The notes beneath the pieces were generated by a model that made no database searches, had not been told where the DNA came from, and saw only the letters and a program-made list of their open reading frames with translations. DNA of 64,000 nt, taken from the NCBI GenBank assembly GCA_037903355.1, contig JBAJFE010000005.1:186001-250000 (forward strand), read 5' to 3'. Both the position numbers and the translations under genes were made by a program. Of this stretch, positions 11,701-22,324 are shown in pieces. The stretch comes from Trichuris trichiura. Lineage: Eukaryota > Nematoda > Enoplea > Trichinellida > Trichuridae. The first letter of the stretch is position 1. Each line of letters begins with the position of its first letter.

Positions 11701-14700
11701 ATCTAGAACCTAATGAAGAAAACTCGAATAACTTTTTCCTAGAGCCGCATTTCATTTAAAATGCCAGCAGTCAACTTTTTTTTAAACAACAGGTTAGCCT
11801 GCATCCTTTGCTGACTGTAAGTTGCTTTTTTTCTTTAAGTCTTCGCACGAATGAGTGCGTGGCTGAGGCAAACAACAAAGTGCAAGTTCCATCGGGGAAA
11901 ACGTTGTACCTACGTATTTTGCCCTTGCGTGTAGTTAAGCCTAAGCCTTAGGCTTGTATTTCGACTTAGGCTTAGGAAAGAGTAGAAGACGATAGTCGGC
12001 TCGAAAAATGTAATTTTTCTTATCATTCTGCTTTGTCCTTACTTATGTCTGTGGCTAAACAAAGGGAATATGTTGTGGCTTAGAAGGACGAGGATTTTTG
12101 TATTAAAGAACCTGCGAATCGTTGTTTATTTTCAAATTTTACTGTATGCTCTCGTTTTTAATGGTCTGATTTTCAAGACCAACTCCTTATAATGCGATGC
12201 GGGTAACTAAAATCGTATTATTATAAAAATTACATTGCACCGCTGTCCCTGGGGGAAAGAACTGCTGTGGTTCCTGCTGCTGAAGCGCTGGCGGGCTTCC
12301 CGCTTATCTCCTCGCGCGTTTTTACTTAAACCGAAATTTGTGATTCTCAGGTTCTGACTCCTGTAATGCGATACATGCAACCAAATTTGAATTGTTCGCT
12401 ACAGCGAACTTTTTGTACCTTATTTTGTGCATTAGTTTTCGTCTATTCCCTTTGTCTATTAAGCCTAATATACCTTTGTTTTTTTTGGCGACTTATTTAC
12501 CTTTTCTTGCCACATCTATGGGCCTTTCAAGTTCAAGTAGGCAATTTTGTAAATGTTATTTGTTATTCTTTGTGAATAATAGTAGATATTCTTGAGCCAG
12601 TCTGTTCGCCGCTTCAAGCTTGACGTATTCGTGGCAAAACGTTGTTTTTGCAGGCTTTACTTGATCAATTCGCCGGTAGTTCGCGGTGATTTTTTGAAAT
12701 TCCGCGAAGAAGGCGTCAGAGATCTCCTAAAGGAAGTGTTCCTGCCCTGGTTTAACGCCTATCGCTTTCTCGTGCAAAATGTTCAGCATTCCGAAAAAGT
12801 AATACCTCATTTTTTAAAGTTATTATTGCTGAAACATTTGTTAGCTTGTTCAGCGCACTGGAAAGCCTTTTGCCGCGAAACTTATTCGTTCGGACAACGT
12901 GATGGATCGTTGGATAATGTCCTACACGTACAGCTTAGTTGACTTTGTTAGAAAGGAAATGAAAGGTTTTTGTGTTGATGCTTTTTTTTGTTCTTTTTAA
13001 ACTGTTTTTTTCTTTTAGCCTATCGTTTGTTCACTGTTGTACCAGCTTTGGTTCGTTACATAAACGTGTTGACCAATTGGTACGTACGAATGAACAGAAA
13101 GCGATTGAAGGTACAGAAGGCGTCATTAGCGCGTATCGTTTCGTTTTACTTCAAAAAAAATATGTTAATTCTTCTTTGAAGGGCGATCAAGGAGAGAAGG
13201 AATGCATTGACGCGTTGGAAACGCTTAGCCACGTGCTCATATTGTTGATTCGTCTAATGGCTCCATTTACGCCATTCATTACGGATATGATGTGGCAAAA
13301 TTTGTCCAAACTGTTGCACGACGAAGCAGATCTCGAAGGTGTACCATCGGTGCACTATTTGGATTTGCCGCTCGTTAAGTAAACTTATTAATAATGTTCG
13401 CTTTAATTGCTGTTTCATTTTCCTTTTCAGCCAATCCTTAGTTGACACCGAAGTTGAAAATCGCGTTTCCATTATGCAAAAAGTGATTGAATTGGCTCGA
13501 GTTATACGCGATCGAAAAGCGCTGCCATTGAAGGTTCGAATTGCTTTGAGTTTGCAGTTTAAAAAATGCAAATTTTTCAAGCATCCGCTTGGTCGGATGA
13601 TCGTTATTCATCCGGACGGTCAAACGTTGCAACAAGTGGAACAAATGAAAGATTACATTATTGACGAAGTGAATATTCGTCAATTGTTCACTTCCAATGA
13701 TACGGTCCGTTGGGGAGTCCGATTGGCCGTTGAACCGAATTATCGCTTGCTTGGCGAACGCCTGAAAAAAGATATGCCCTATGTAGTGGCAGTTTTAAAA
13801 GTAAATTTCGTAGTCATCTTCGCTACTTTTGGTTTATATTTATTTATTTCCTTTTTAGGCACTCTCCGAGCAACAGATACTCGAATTTGATCGTAAAGGT
13901 ATTTTGCGCGTTGGCCGTTATACAATTGAAAAAGAGGAAGCGTCCGTTAAGTACGTGCTCACAGGCGTGGAAGAATTGAAAGAAAAATACGAAGCGGACA
14001 GCGACGGTCGTCTGATTGTTTTATTAGACGTTTGCCGCGACGAAAGTATGCAAGAAGAAGGATTGGCTCGTGAGTTCGTTAATCGAATTCAAAAGTTGAG
14101 AAAGAAGGTTTGTCTTTTTGTCTGTTTACCACCAAAATCGATAAGAACTTTATTGCCTTAAGGCGAAATTGTTGCCGCAAGACGACGTTACCGTATATTG
14201 TCAAATTAAGTCCGGTGATGAAGGAAGCCCGCTTTTACCAACGCTTAAACGATGGCATAATTTTATTGAACAATCTCTACGCCAACCGATCTTTTTTTCT
14301 CCGCCCTCAAAGCAGTGTACGCAAAAGATTATTGGCGAACAAATTGAATTGCAAAAAGTGGCAATGATGGTTGAAATTTTTTCAAGAGCAACTATGCCGC
14401 CAAAGACGGACAAGGACGACGAGAGAATGTTTGTTGAAGTTGTGGGACCTCGTCAAGAAGAGACTGTACGAATTCTGATAGAAAGTCCTACGGAAGGCGA
14501 AAAACTTTCCTTTTGGCAGCTTTGGCAAAAGGTAATGTTGAACACTCTACGACAATCGATCAATTGTACATTGTTTTTTTTTGTTTTGAAAATTTCAGGT
14601 TCAGTCGGTTTTTGGTCTTTGGAAACAAAGTCGACCGGCGTTGTACCTCGATTCGGCGTTTACTCATCCATTGAAGCATTCTTCACCCATTGAATCTTTG

Positions 14701-14754
14701 TCATCAAAGCGTCTTTATGTTCAGTGTGTTACGCAGTGTGAAAGCGTTAGTTGA
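8795..14754 (+). CDS. IARS1: Cytoplasmic isoleucyl-tRNA synthetase
   Basis: Charges tRNA-Ile in the cytosol. Eighteen exons join in frame to 1171 residues: 8795-8913, 8978-9134, 9185-9304, 9364-9583, 9639-10015, 10066-10188, 10244-10434, 10491-10691, 10748-11113, 12654-12798, 12854-12965, 13019-13110, 13182-13378, 13431-13533, 13582-13800, 13859-14107, 14163-14531, 14599-14754. The start is [18 protein letters not shown], matching other eukaryotic enzymes. The class I signatures are present: the HIGH-type site as GLPHYGHIL in exon 2 and [10 protein letters not shown] in exon 9. The editing domain ([11 protein letters not shown]) and the anticodon-binding helices are recognisable. Most introns are 48-72 bp, but intron 9 (11114-12653) is 1540 bp. 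Intron 14 (13534-13581) is 48 bp without a stop, so a naive open frame reads through it; the flanking text [14 protein letters not shown] shows it is spliced. The C-terminal appendix is shorter than in vertebrates (human about 1260 residues). Confidence 0.96.
11114..12653 (+). other. IARS1: Outsized intron 9 of the isoleucyl-tRNA synthetase gene
   Basis: A 1540 bp intron between GCTCTCAG|GTACAC and TTTTTGCAG|GC in a gene whose other introns are near 55 bp. It contains several TACTGTA/TACAGTA motifs (near 11174, 11547, 11640, 11690, 12140) and telomere-like hexamers at 11936-11976. No open frame or transposase-like protein is seen. Confidence 0.8.
11936..11976. repeat. Telomere-like hexamers in inverted arrangement
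   Basis: TAAGCCTAAGCC (11936-11947) is followed directly by TTAGGC (11948-11953), a head-to-head junction, and then TTAGGCTTAGG at 11966-11976. TTAGGC is the known nematode telomere repeat. Similar short runs occur at 42356-42370 and 45632-45647. Confidence 0.7.
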
Positions 14755-16579
14755 ATGAACAACAATGGCCACTACTGTCATCGCGCCTTTATGAATGAAA
14801 TAAGCGACGTGACTGCTTGCGAGTTCATTTTTATGTGCTGCGCGCCGGCTGTAGCTGCAAATACCTTTTTTAACGTAGAACAATTCCCCAAAAGCAACAA
14901 GCGAGCTGTAGCTATTTACTTTATAGTAATTGGTTCATTTTAGCTAAACGAGTTTCTATTTTCTGTATTGAGTAAAAAATTGCTTGCGATATAGGCAGCT
15001 CCGATAGGAACGTACATATATATTCTAGTGAAATAATGTTAGTGGCCTAACGGTCGAGAGTGGAATAGCAACTTTTACAAGTTGTTCAGAGGTTCGAATC
15101 CTACATGTGTCTTCTTTGGGAGTCGGCCGGCGTAATAAACAGGCCCGCAGTATATATCTTTAAAATAGCAATCCTTTGTCTATATCTGCGACGTAAAAAA
15201 TAAAGCCAGGAAAAAATACATTAGGCCGACCAATAGGATGGTTTTGATTAGTACGACAGAAAATGATAAGTAGGTTGTAAGAGTACTGTATAAACCACGA
15301 TTATGCGCGGTACAATGCCTGATAACGCGTTTCGAAAACTGCTTGTATTAAAACAATTGTTAATTTGTTTTTCTCCAAGATAGTTTAATCGCTTTTAAAG
15401 AAATCATTTCATTTATCCTTGAGGGTTGAGTTACTTTTTTACCGTACGATGTGACGACAGACTGACGAGTAGCCGATCTACTTGTCAACAAGCAAATGCA
15501 GAATGCTTACCAGAAGATATAGATTTTCAGAGTTCCGTTTCTTTTTCGTCGTTGGTTATTTTTCAGTGAAAACCATATGTCAAACTATTCATCCGCGAAA
15601 GCAATGAAGCTTAACAACTTTTTGCGCAAAATGCACCTTGCTGGCACAGTTCCACGCCCACTTACTGTATTCCGCATTGTGAACGCATCGAATAGGACGA
15701 TTTCTGCTAATAACAATTTTTCTTCATCCGCATTTATCCTGCTAACCGAAACCCGCCTGTATACATCCTTACATACATTTTTTAAAAGTTTGTATTATGC
15801 TGAGATTGAGTAGATGTGAATTCTGTTTGATTTCGCGCTTCCATCAGCTGTAGTGAAACATTAATTTAATAGAACCTGCACATATAATGTACTGTAGAAA
15901 GGTTGGCTTACACATGTACACTTCTCAGTTTTTTTCATTATTAAACACTTTTGTCACGAACTACAGCCGTTGTCTGCGCACCTTCACGTGTGGACGCTAC
16001 AGTATGGTTGTTTTAAGTCTAAGAAGCACTTCCCGCGCAGCATGTTCCAAAACAGTAGAAGAATCTTACATGTGAGCATCACGGCAGTTGGTAAGTTGCA
16101 TGCTTCAACATTTAATATTTAAGTTGCTGTTACGACATGGTTCAGTTACAAGACTATGTTTGACCTTTAATGTTTATATTTTTAAAATTCAAGTCCTCAA
16201 AGCTCAACCTTCAGCTCGTACGCAGAGTTATGCTAATTTTTCAAAACTGAAAAGCTCTCTTTCATAAACAAGGACTGCGACAACTTAAGCCTTTCAACTG
16301 TTATCAATTCAAAAATTCAAATCTTTGAAATAATCGCTACAGTAAGCATAATACCTGCAGATCAAATACGTTTTCATTTTTTTACTGAACTGACGCGCGA
16401 ATGTTTTTGTAGTAATTTGTTTTTGCTTTGTTCGCAATTTTTTAATGTCTCATCGCCAAAAGTAAGCTGCTACGTCAGCTCGACGTCGGACAAAGTGGAA
16501 GCCGAAGTGACGAGTACATTTTGGCAACAAAAAGTACAAAAACACAAAAAAGAAACCCGTTTCTCTTTGTCAACGGCTG
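14755..16579. other. Intergenic region between converging IARS1 and ERCC6 genes
   Basis: 1.8 kb of AT-rich DNA between two facing 3' ends. It contains TACAGTA/TACTGTA motifs (near 15283, 15663, 15890, 16000, 16337) and a weak tRNA-like stretch near 15050-15115. No supported gene. Confidence 0.5.
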
Positions 16580-19500
16580 TCACTTGTCGCTTAAGTGCGA
16601 TTTGAGCAACCAAAATCCATTTCCGGTCGAATCGCGACGAAACGTGCAAATATTAAGAAGCATCGAGCGAAAGACGGCCGTATCGCCTTGCGGTATTTGA
16701 CTTTCGAAACGAGCAATTATACTGTCCGTAGTCGCTTCGCCTCCGCTTCTTTCAAGAAATAAACGCAACTGATCAACCAAATAAGCGTATCGACACGGTA
16801 TAAGTTGAAAATCGTTGGGCGCTCTGTCCACTGGTCGTATAACGGCCGAATCGTTTTGCTCGTTTGGCTCGTCGTCGTCGTCCGACGATGAACTTTTCGT
16901 CGTTTCCGTCAACATTTTCCGTTTTCGGATAAGTTGCAGTATGTCCGAACCTGACAATCGTTCTTTTTCCGAATGATCTTCGCCCTTATGGCAAAAGGGA
17001 TTTGAGGCGAACAAATCGCCTTCCTTGCTTGACGTCAACGTCGGCGCCGGGCAAACCGGCACATTCTTCAAAGTACAATCGAATCTTCTTCGCATAAGGC
17101 GTTGGCTTTTTTTCAAATTCTTTATTGCCTGTTTTGCTATACGATTCGCTTCCATATCCATCGGGTCGTCTTCGTCAACTGCCCCATCGATTATCTGATC
17201 GTGCGACAATGCCGAGTCGATAGCTGAAATTTCATATCCGTATATTTTTAAACATATATACGACCTACTTGTCGTGCGTAATAGACTTTGCAGTATGTAG
17301 TCTCCGCTAGTGTCGTTTTGTTTGGACGAGCAAGTTTGATCGTCGGCTTCCTTGTCGACCAGTGTTTGTTTGTCCAAAAAAGGAATCCGCATTCCGTCAA
17401 CCATCTTTTCCGCATTACTATTGCTACTACTGCTAATGCTATTATTGTTCTTATTGTTCGTCATAGACTTTGATAATCGTTTTGCCATCTCTTTTAGGCG
17501 ACGAATTTTTTTGTCCGACAGTTTCACTGTCATCGGCGTCTTTCCGTTGCTATTCATCATTCGTTTGAGCACGTCAGTTTTTACCGAATCCGCGTCTCTG
17601 AACAATGCTTGCGTTTCGTTGCATCTCGTATCGATGAATGAGAAGAGATCGTCCACGTTGAGTCCTTTAAGAAATTTCTTTTGGCGCGGATTTTTGAGCA
17701 CTCGATTGATTAGAAATTGTTTAAAAATTTGCCTATGGTAAATTTTCTCTTCCACCGTCGAGCTTGTGATAAGTCGAAATACAAGAACATCTCTTGTTTG
17801 TCCAATACGCCAAGCTCGTTCTTGCGCTTGCACATCGGTTGTTGGGTTCCAGTCCGGATCGAATAAGATTACTCGATCCGCACCGGTCATATCCAAACCG
17901 AGTCCGCCAACTCGGGTAGTCGACAGCATTATAAAAATTGACCTATCAGCGTTGAATGTTCGAACAATGTCTTGACGTTGACCAACCGCCGTCGCTCCGT
18001 CCAACCGCGAATAGGTGTACGCCTGTTCTTCAAGGAACTTCTCCAAAATATTCAACATCTACAACAAATTTTTGCCACCAATAATTTGCATAAACCTTAT
18101 AAAAGCCGACCTGTCGACTTTGAGAAAACAAAGCGACACGATGACTTTGAGATTTCCATAATTTAAGCATTGATTCAAGCACGACCATTTTGCCGGAGCG
18201 TCGCCAAAAACCGTAACTCTTGCTGACGTCACCGCAGTGATTATCATAACGCCTTTTTACCAAATCGGGATGATTGCATAGCTTACGTAAGTAGGTTAGG
18301 CCAACGAATATCTAAGGACAAGCCTGGCAGGTAGGTGGACAATAAACAAAAAAGCAAAACCTGTATTTGACCATCTAATATACGTAGGCATTCGTCCGAT
18401 TGAACATATTCTCTATAAATGGCCTTTTGTTCTTCTGTCAACTGACAGAACAGTACGTGATCAGATTTGAGCGGAAGATTCACGTCACCATTGACTTCAT
18501 TTTTAAGTCGACGCAGTAGACATGGACTGATCTTTGTACGCAACAATTGAGCACACCTATACGCGGTCTTCACTTGTAAAGATGTAGCATTGGCATAACC
18601 TCCCTGAGTGATAGGGACACCTAATTCGCGAAGGAATGTAGTCAAGTCACCCAGAAGACCCGGATAAACAAAGTCCATCAGCGACCACAGTTCTCGTAAG
18701 GAATTCTGCATTGGAGAACCGGATACAATGTATCGATAGGGGGTACGAAGCTTCTTGACGAGCAGTGTCCATTTGGCATCGGGATTTCGAATCAAGTGAC
18801 CCTCATCGAGGACAACAATATGCCAATTGTATTTAAGGAGTTTATCCGTAACTCTAAGAAGCATACCGTAGGAAGTGATGAGCACACCGCAGTTTGCGAC
18901 TATTTTTCGTATAAGTTCTTCGCGCGGACCCTGAAAGGAACCGCTGTCGTGTAGCACTGCAACCCGGAATTTCGGCCACCATTTGTGAAACTCGCCAACC
19001 CAATGGAACAAAAGAGTCGCCGGACATAGTATCAAGACGGGACCGAGACCGCAAAAGCTGAATGAATCAAAAATGTTTGTCACCTTCAAAAAGTGACGTC
19101 ACCCCTGCGGAGACGTACTTAAAACCAGGTACGGAACGCCGAGACAAACTGACCGCAACAAGAAAGCCAATTATTTGTACGGTTTTGCCTAAACCCATCT
19201 CGTCGCCTAGTATGCCGCCCAATGCTTCTTTGTATAATTCGAGCAGCCATCGTACTCCGCTTCGTTGGTACCTGAAAATCACAAATATTTAAATCAACCA
19301 ATCAACAGCGAGCTTTTTTGTCCAATTGCCTGTGAAGCTGCCTCCAAAGTTGAACGGGCGCAACGTAGTCCTGCTTTATTTGCAAAGTTTCCGAATCTTG
19401 CGCTTCGGCAGTGCAACGCCAATGTCTTTAAAAGGAAAAGAAGCAATTGGCGTGACCTTTAAGCAAAATGCGAGCTACAGTAGCCCTGCATGGTTTTTGG

Positions 19501-19961
19501 GATAACTCACTGCGAACAGACGTAATTTTAAAAAGCCAACTGCACAATAGACGGTTTACGCAAGCAAGGAAAAGCAGATCTTACATAATTCGCTGGAGGT
19601 ATTCTTCATCAGCGCCATCGTCGCATAGCTTTTCCACGCGCGCACGTTTGCAGGGAGACCGTTTCGGGCTGGAAACGCCTAAAGCAGTTTCAGCTGTCAG
19701 CTCTAACCGTCCAACGCGGAAAAAAAAGCGAAGTGACAATTTGTAATGCGTGAAGGTCGTCTAATTTTTAAACATGTTACGAAATACTGACGCTGCGCTA
19801 TTAAAACGGGAAATGGGCGTAAGCTAACATGTCAAAAACTCACTTGACGAAGGCGTAGAAGTTTCATTTCCCGCTGAAATGTCAATCTTGCAAATTTCGT
19901 CGCTTGACTTCGAGCCAACCAGCGACTTGGAGCAGCAAGGAAGGTTGGATTCCTCCTCCAT
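16580..19961 (-). CDS. ERCC6: ERCC6/CSB-type SNF2 ATPase (transcription-coupled repair)
   Basis: Cockayne syndrome B orthologue: a nuclear translocase that remodels stalled RNA polymerase II complexes for transcription-coupled repair. Exons on the minus strand are 19961-19844, 19702-19585, 19425-19330, 19271-19119, 19057-18361, 18311-18111 and 18058-16580, the last containing an in-frame 45 bp intron at 17268-17224. The total is 938 residues. The N-terminus has an acidic/serine stretch and a basic [13 protein letters not shown], then [12 protein letters not shown], the CSB-specific block before the helicase. Motif I is GDEMGLGKT (near residue 131) and motif II is DEGH (near 245). The second RecA lobe has [17 protein letters not shown] and ERAWRIGQ. 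The family tail [14 protein letters not shown] is nearly identical to human CSB, which separates it from RAD54 and other SNF2 proteins. The C-terminal ~75 residues resemble the CSB winged-helix end. The start ATG at 19961 follows an in-frame stop, so the N-terminal arm is only ~110 residues against ~500 in human. The intron at 19329-19272 uses a GC donor. Confidence 0.93.
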
Positions 19962-22324
19962 AGAACATTGATCTTGCAAACACCGTCAAGGCAACGGTAA
20001 CTACCGTATTTACAGTAGAAGTGAATGCAAGACAGCTTGCCGCGCAAAATGTTCTTTCTGTAAACGTCCTGCTGAGATAATGCTTTTCGCGAAACACCAA
20101 GCTCGATACTTGAAAATTTGAAATGTATATTTAAAATAATTATTTAAAAAGCAACAAAAAATAATGTTTTGTAATAAATATCAGCAATGTAATGAGAAGC
20201 ACAGTTGGCCTAAAATAATCGGTCAGAAGCTTAAGCTAAGAGCACACGATGCAAAATTAACACCTTCGTTAACCCTTTAGTTCGTTTATTTTACTTCTAA
20301 GTCGAAGCCAATGACTTAGTTGGAAACGTATTCATTCGCCCGTGCGTTATTACTCTTCTGGTCAAATATTTTCCCATTTCAAACCCTTTTAAGGTGCTAA
20401 ACACAATTCAAACCAAGCTGCGAGCAACTTTTGCAGAGCGCTTAAAGTGCACAACCTACAGTAATCTGATTTTCAAGTAAGTAATTTGAAATGGTTCACT
20501 CACTTCTCAAGCTTTTAGTGGTGGAACATAAAACAACTCAGCTCTATTTAAGAAGCGATTAGTTTTAAATAATATGAACATACATAACTTTTTGTAAGGA
20601 AAAACGTTGATTTTAGCGACGCAATAATGAGTAGCAGTATGGAATATGACCTCGTTCTTATTCTCATCAAAGAGTCGGTCTAAAAACAAAGGCTAATTTG
20701 TTCTTGCTGAAAAGGGTTGAAGATACAGATTTTCTGTGGCAAAAAGAGTCACGTTTACTGTCTACAGAAGAAAGATCGTCAGGTTCAAATTCTTTACAAA
20801 CGAACGTTCAGGGGCTGCTCGAAATCAGCCTTCTTTTGTGCTGAGAGTTTCGGAAAGCTTTTTATAGCCCTTTACTAGCGAGCATAGCGGCTTGAAAAGG
20901 CATATCGCATTTAACATTCACGACGAGCGCTTCCGCTTTTTCTGGCATCTGTCTGCCCAATTGCGAAAAAAAGATTTTCAAGTACGTTTATCCTGTTGCT
21001 TACTTGAGTCTTCAAGCCTGGCAGCGTTTTCACTTGCCGCCCTGACCGTAATCTCCTGCCGCTCTGCAGTATGGTAGGTCATGGTGCGGCTAAACAGGAT
21101 TCCAAGTCATATTCTGCCTATATTTTTTTACCTAAGCTTAAACGCAAAGTTTTTATTCGGCCGGAATCGAAGCAGGCAATCTAACATCAGGCTGTCAAGC
21201 AGTGGGAAAAGTGCATTCGTCGATCTAGGCGGTTAGAAGATACGCGCTTTAAAAAAACAGTCTATAGGAGCTTAGCTAACGTGTGATTTTACTTCCGTCT
21301 TTTCTAATAATCGCTGGGAACGCCAGAATGTCATTGTACCTACATTCTATTAAGGTATTACTGTACCATTGGTTGCGCAATGTTTCTGCGGGAATAAAGA
21401 ACGACTGCGACCTTAATCTGGTAAGTAGATTAGATATTTCTTAAGTTTTGAATTAACAAGGCGTCCTAGTTTGTTGCGCGCACCCGTTTGTTTCGTTCCG
21501 GCCGTCGGTTCATTCCGTTTCCGCAAAAGCGACTCGGTGCGCGCTGCAACGTTCCTACGGCGAATGCCGCAAGTATTATTCAAAAATCTTCAAAAAAATG
21601 ATCCGCAGGTTAAGTCTGTTAGTTCTTCTTTCCCCGTACAGTGACAGGGCAGCGTTTGGAAAGTTGGCCGCCTTTTATCGCAGCCGGCAAGCTGCCTTGG
21701 GTATTGTCGCCTCTTTTGCAGATCAGAAACGCCGCATTTTGCTTACGTAATCCGTCCACCCGTCGGCGTTTCGTTGTTCAGCGTCACGATGGCTAAAAGC
21801 AGGTTTCAATCTTTTTCAACTTTTTTCCCGCCGCCTGCCGACGGCTATCCCTTTGAACAGCTTCGAAGATAGCGCTTTTTCTCGCAGACACGCTAATGGC
21901 GGGGCCTTGGCGATCGTTGGGCCCGAAGCGTCCATTGGTTACCTGTCGGTGTCCCTTTTACATCAGCGCTGCTTGTCTTCCGTCGTCAAAAGGTTAGACA
22001 GGCGGTAAGGATAATAAATGTTGTTGGTTGTTTTTAATTCGAGTGAATTTTTTTTGAATACGGAAGGTAAAATCACGTTTGAAGCGTCGCCATGGACACC
22101 CCAAGTCCGCAGTTGGCTATTTTTCTTTTTTAAGAAAAAAAACAGACGCTTTGTCACAACAGGCTATGGCCACTAATGTTGCAACGAAAATAGAGACCAC
22201 GGACGCAGCTTGAAGAAGAGAAGAGAAGGGAGGGGAATAGCTTAGAGGGAAATGGACGGCACAATGTGATCAACGTCTCTGTTGAGGATCGTTTCTGTCC
22301 GATCCTCATTAATCGATCAAAGGC
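19962..22324. other. Intergenic region upstream of ERCC6 and downstream of SFRP
   Basis: 2.4 kb with no supported gene. AT-rich to about 21450, then more GC-rich to 22260. TACAGTA motifs near 20010 and 20457, TACTGTA near 21359. A short coding-like stretch near 21640-21750 is too small to call. Confidence 0.4.

Noticed and set aside
13534..13581. Insertion-like VRIALSLQF... segment in isoleucyl-tRNA synthetase
   Set aside because: It is a 48 bp intron without a stop codon; removing it restores the conserved LPLKHPLGRM block.
21595..21625. TGATCCGCAGGTT, resembling the reverse complement of the 18S rRNA 3' end
   Set aside because: Three bases are missing from the conserved core and the match stops immediately on both sides, so it is probably chance.
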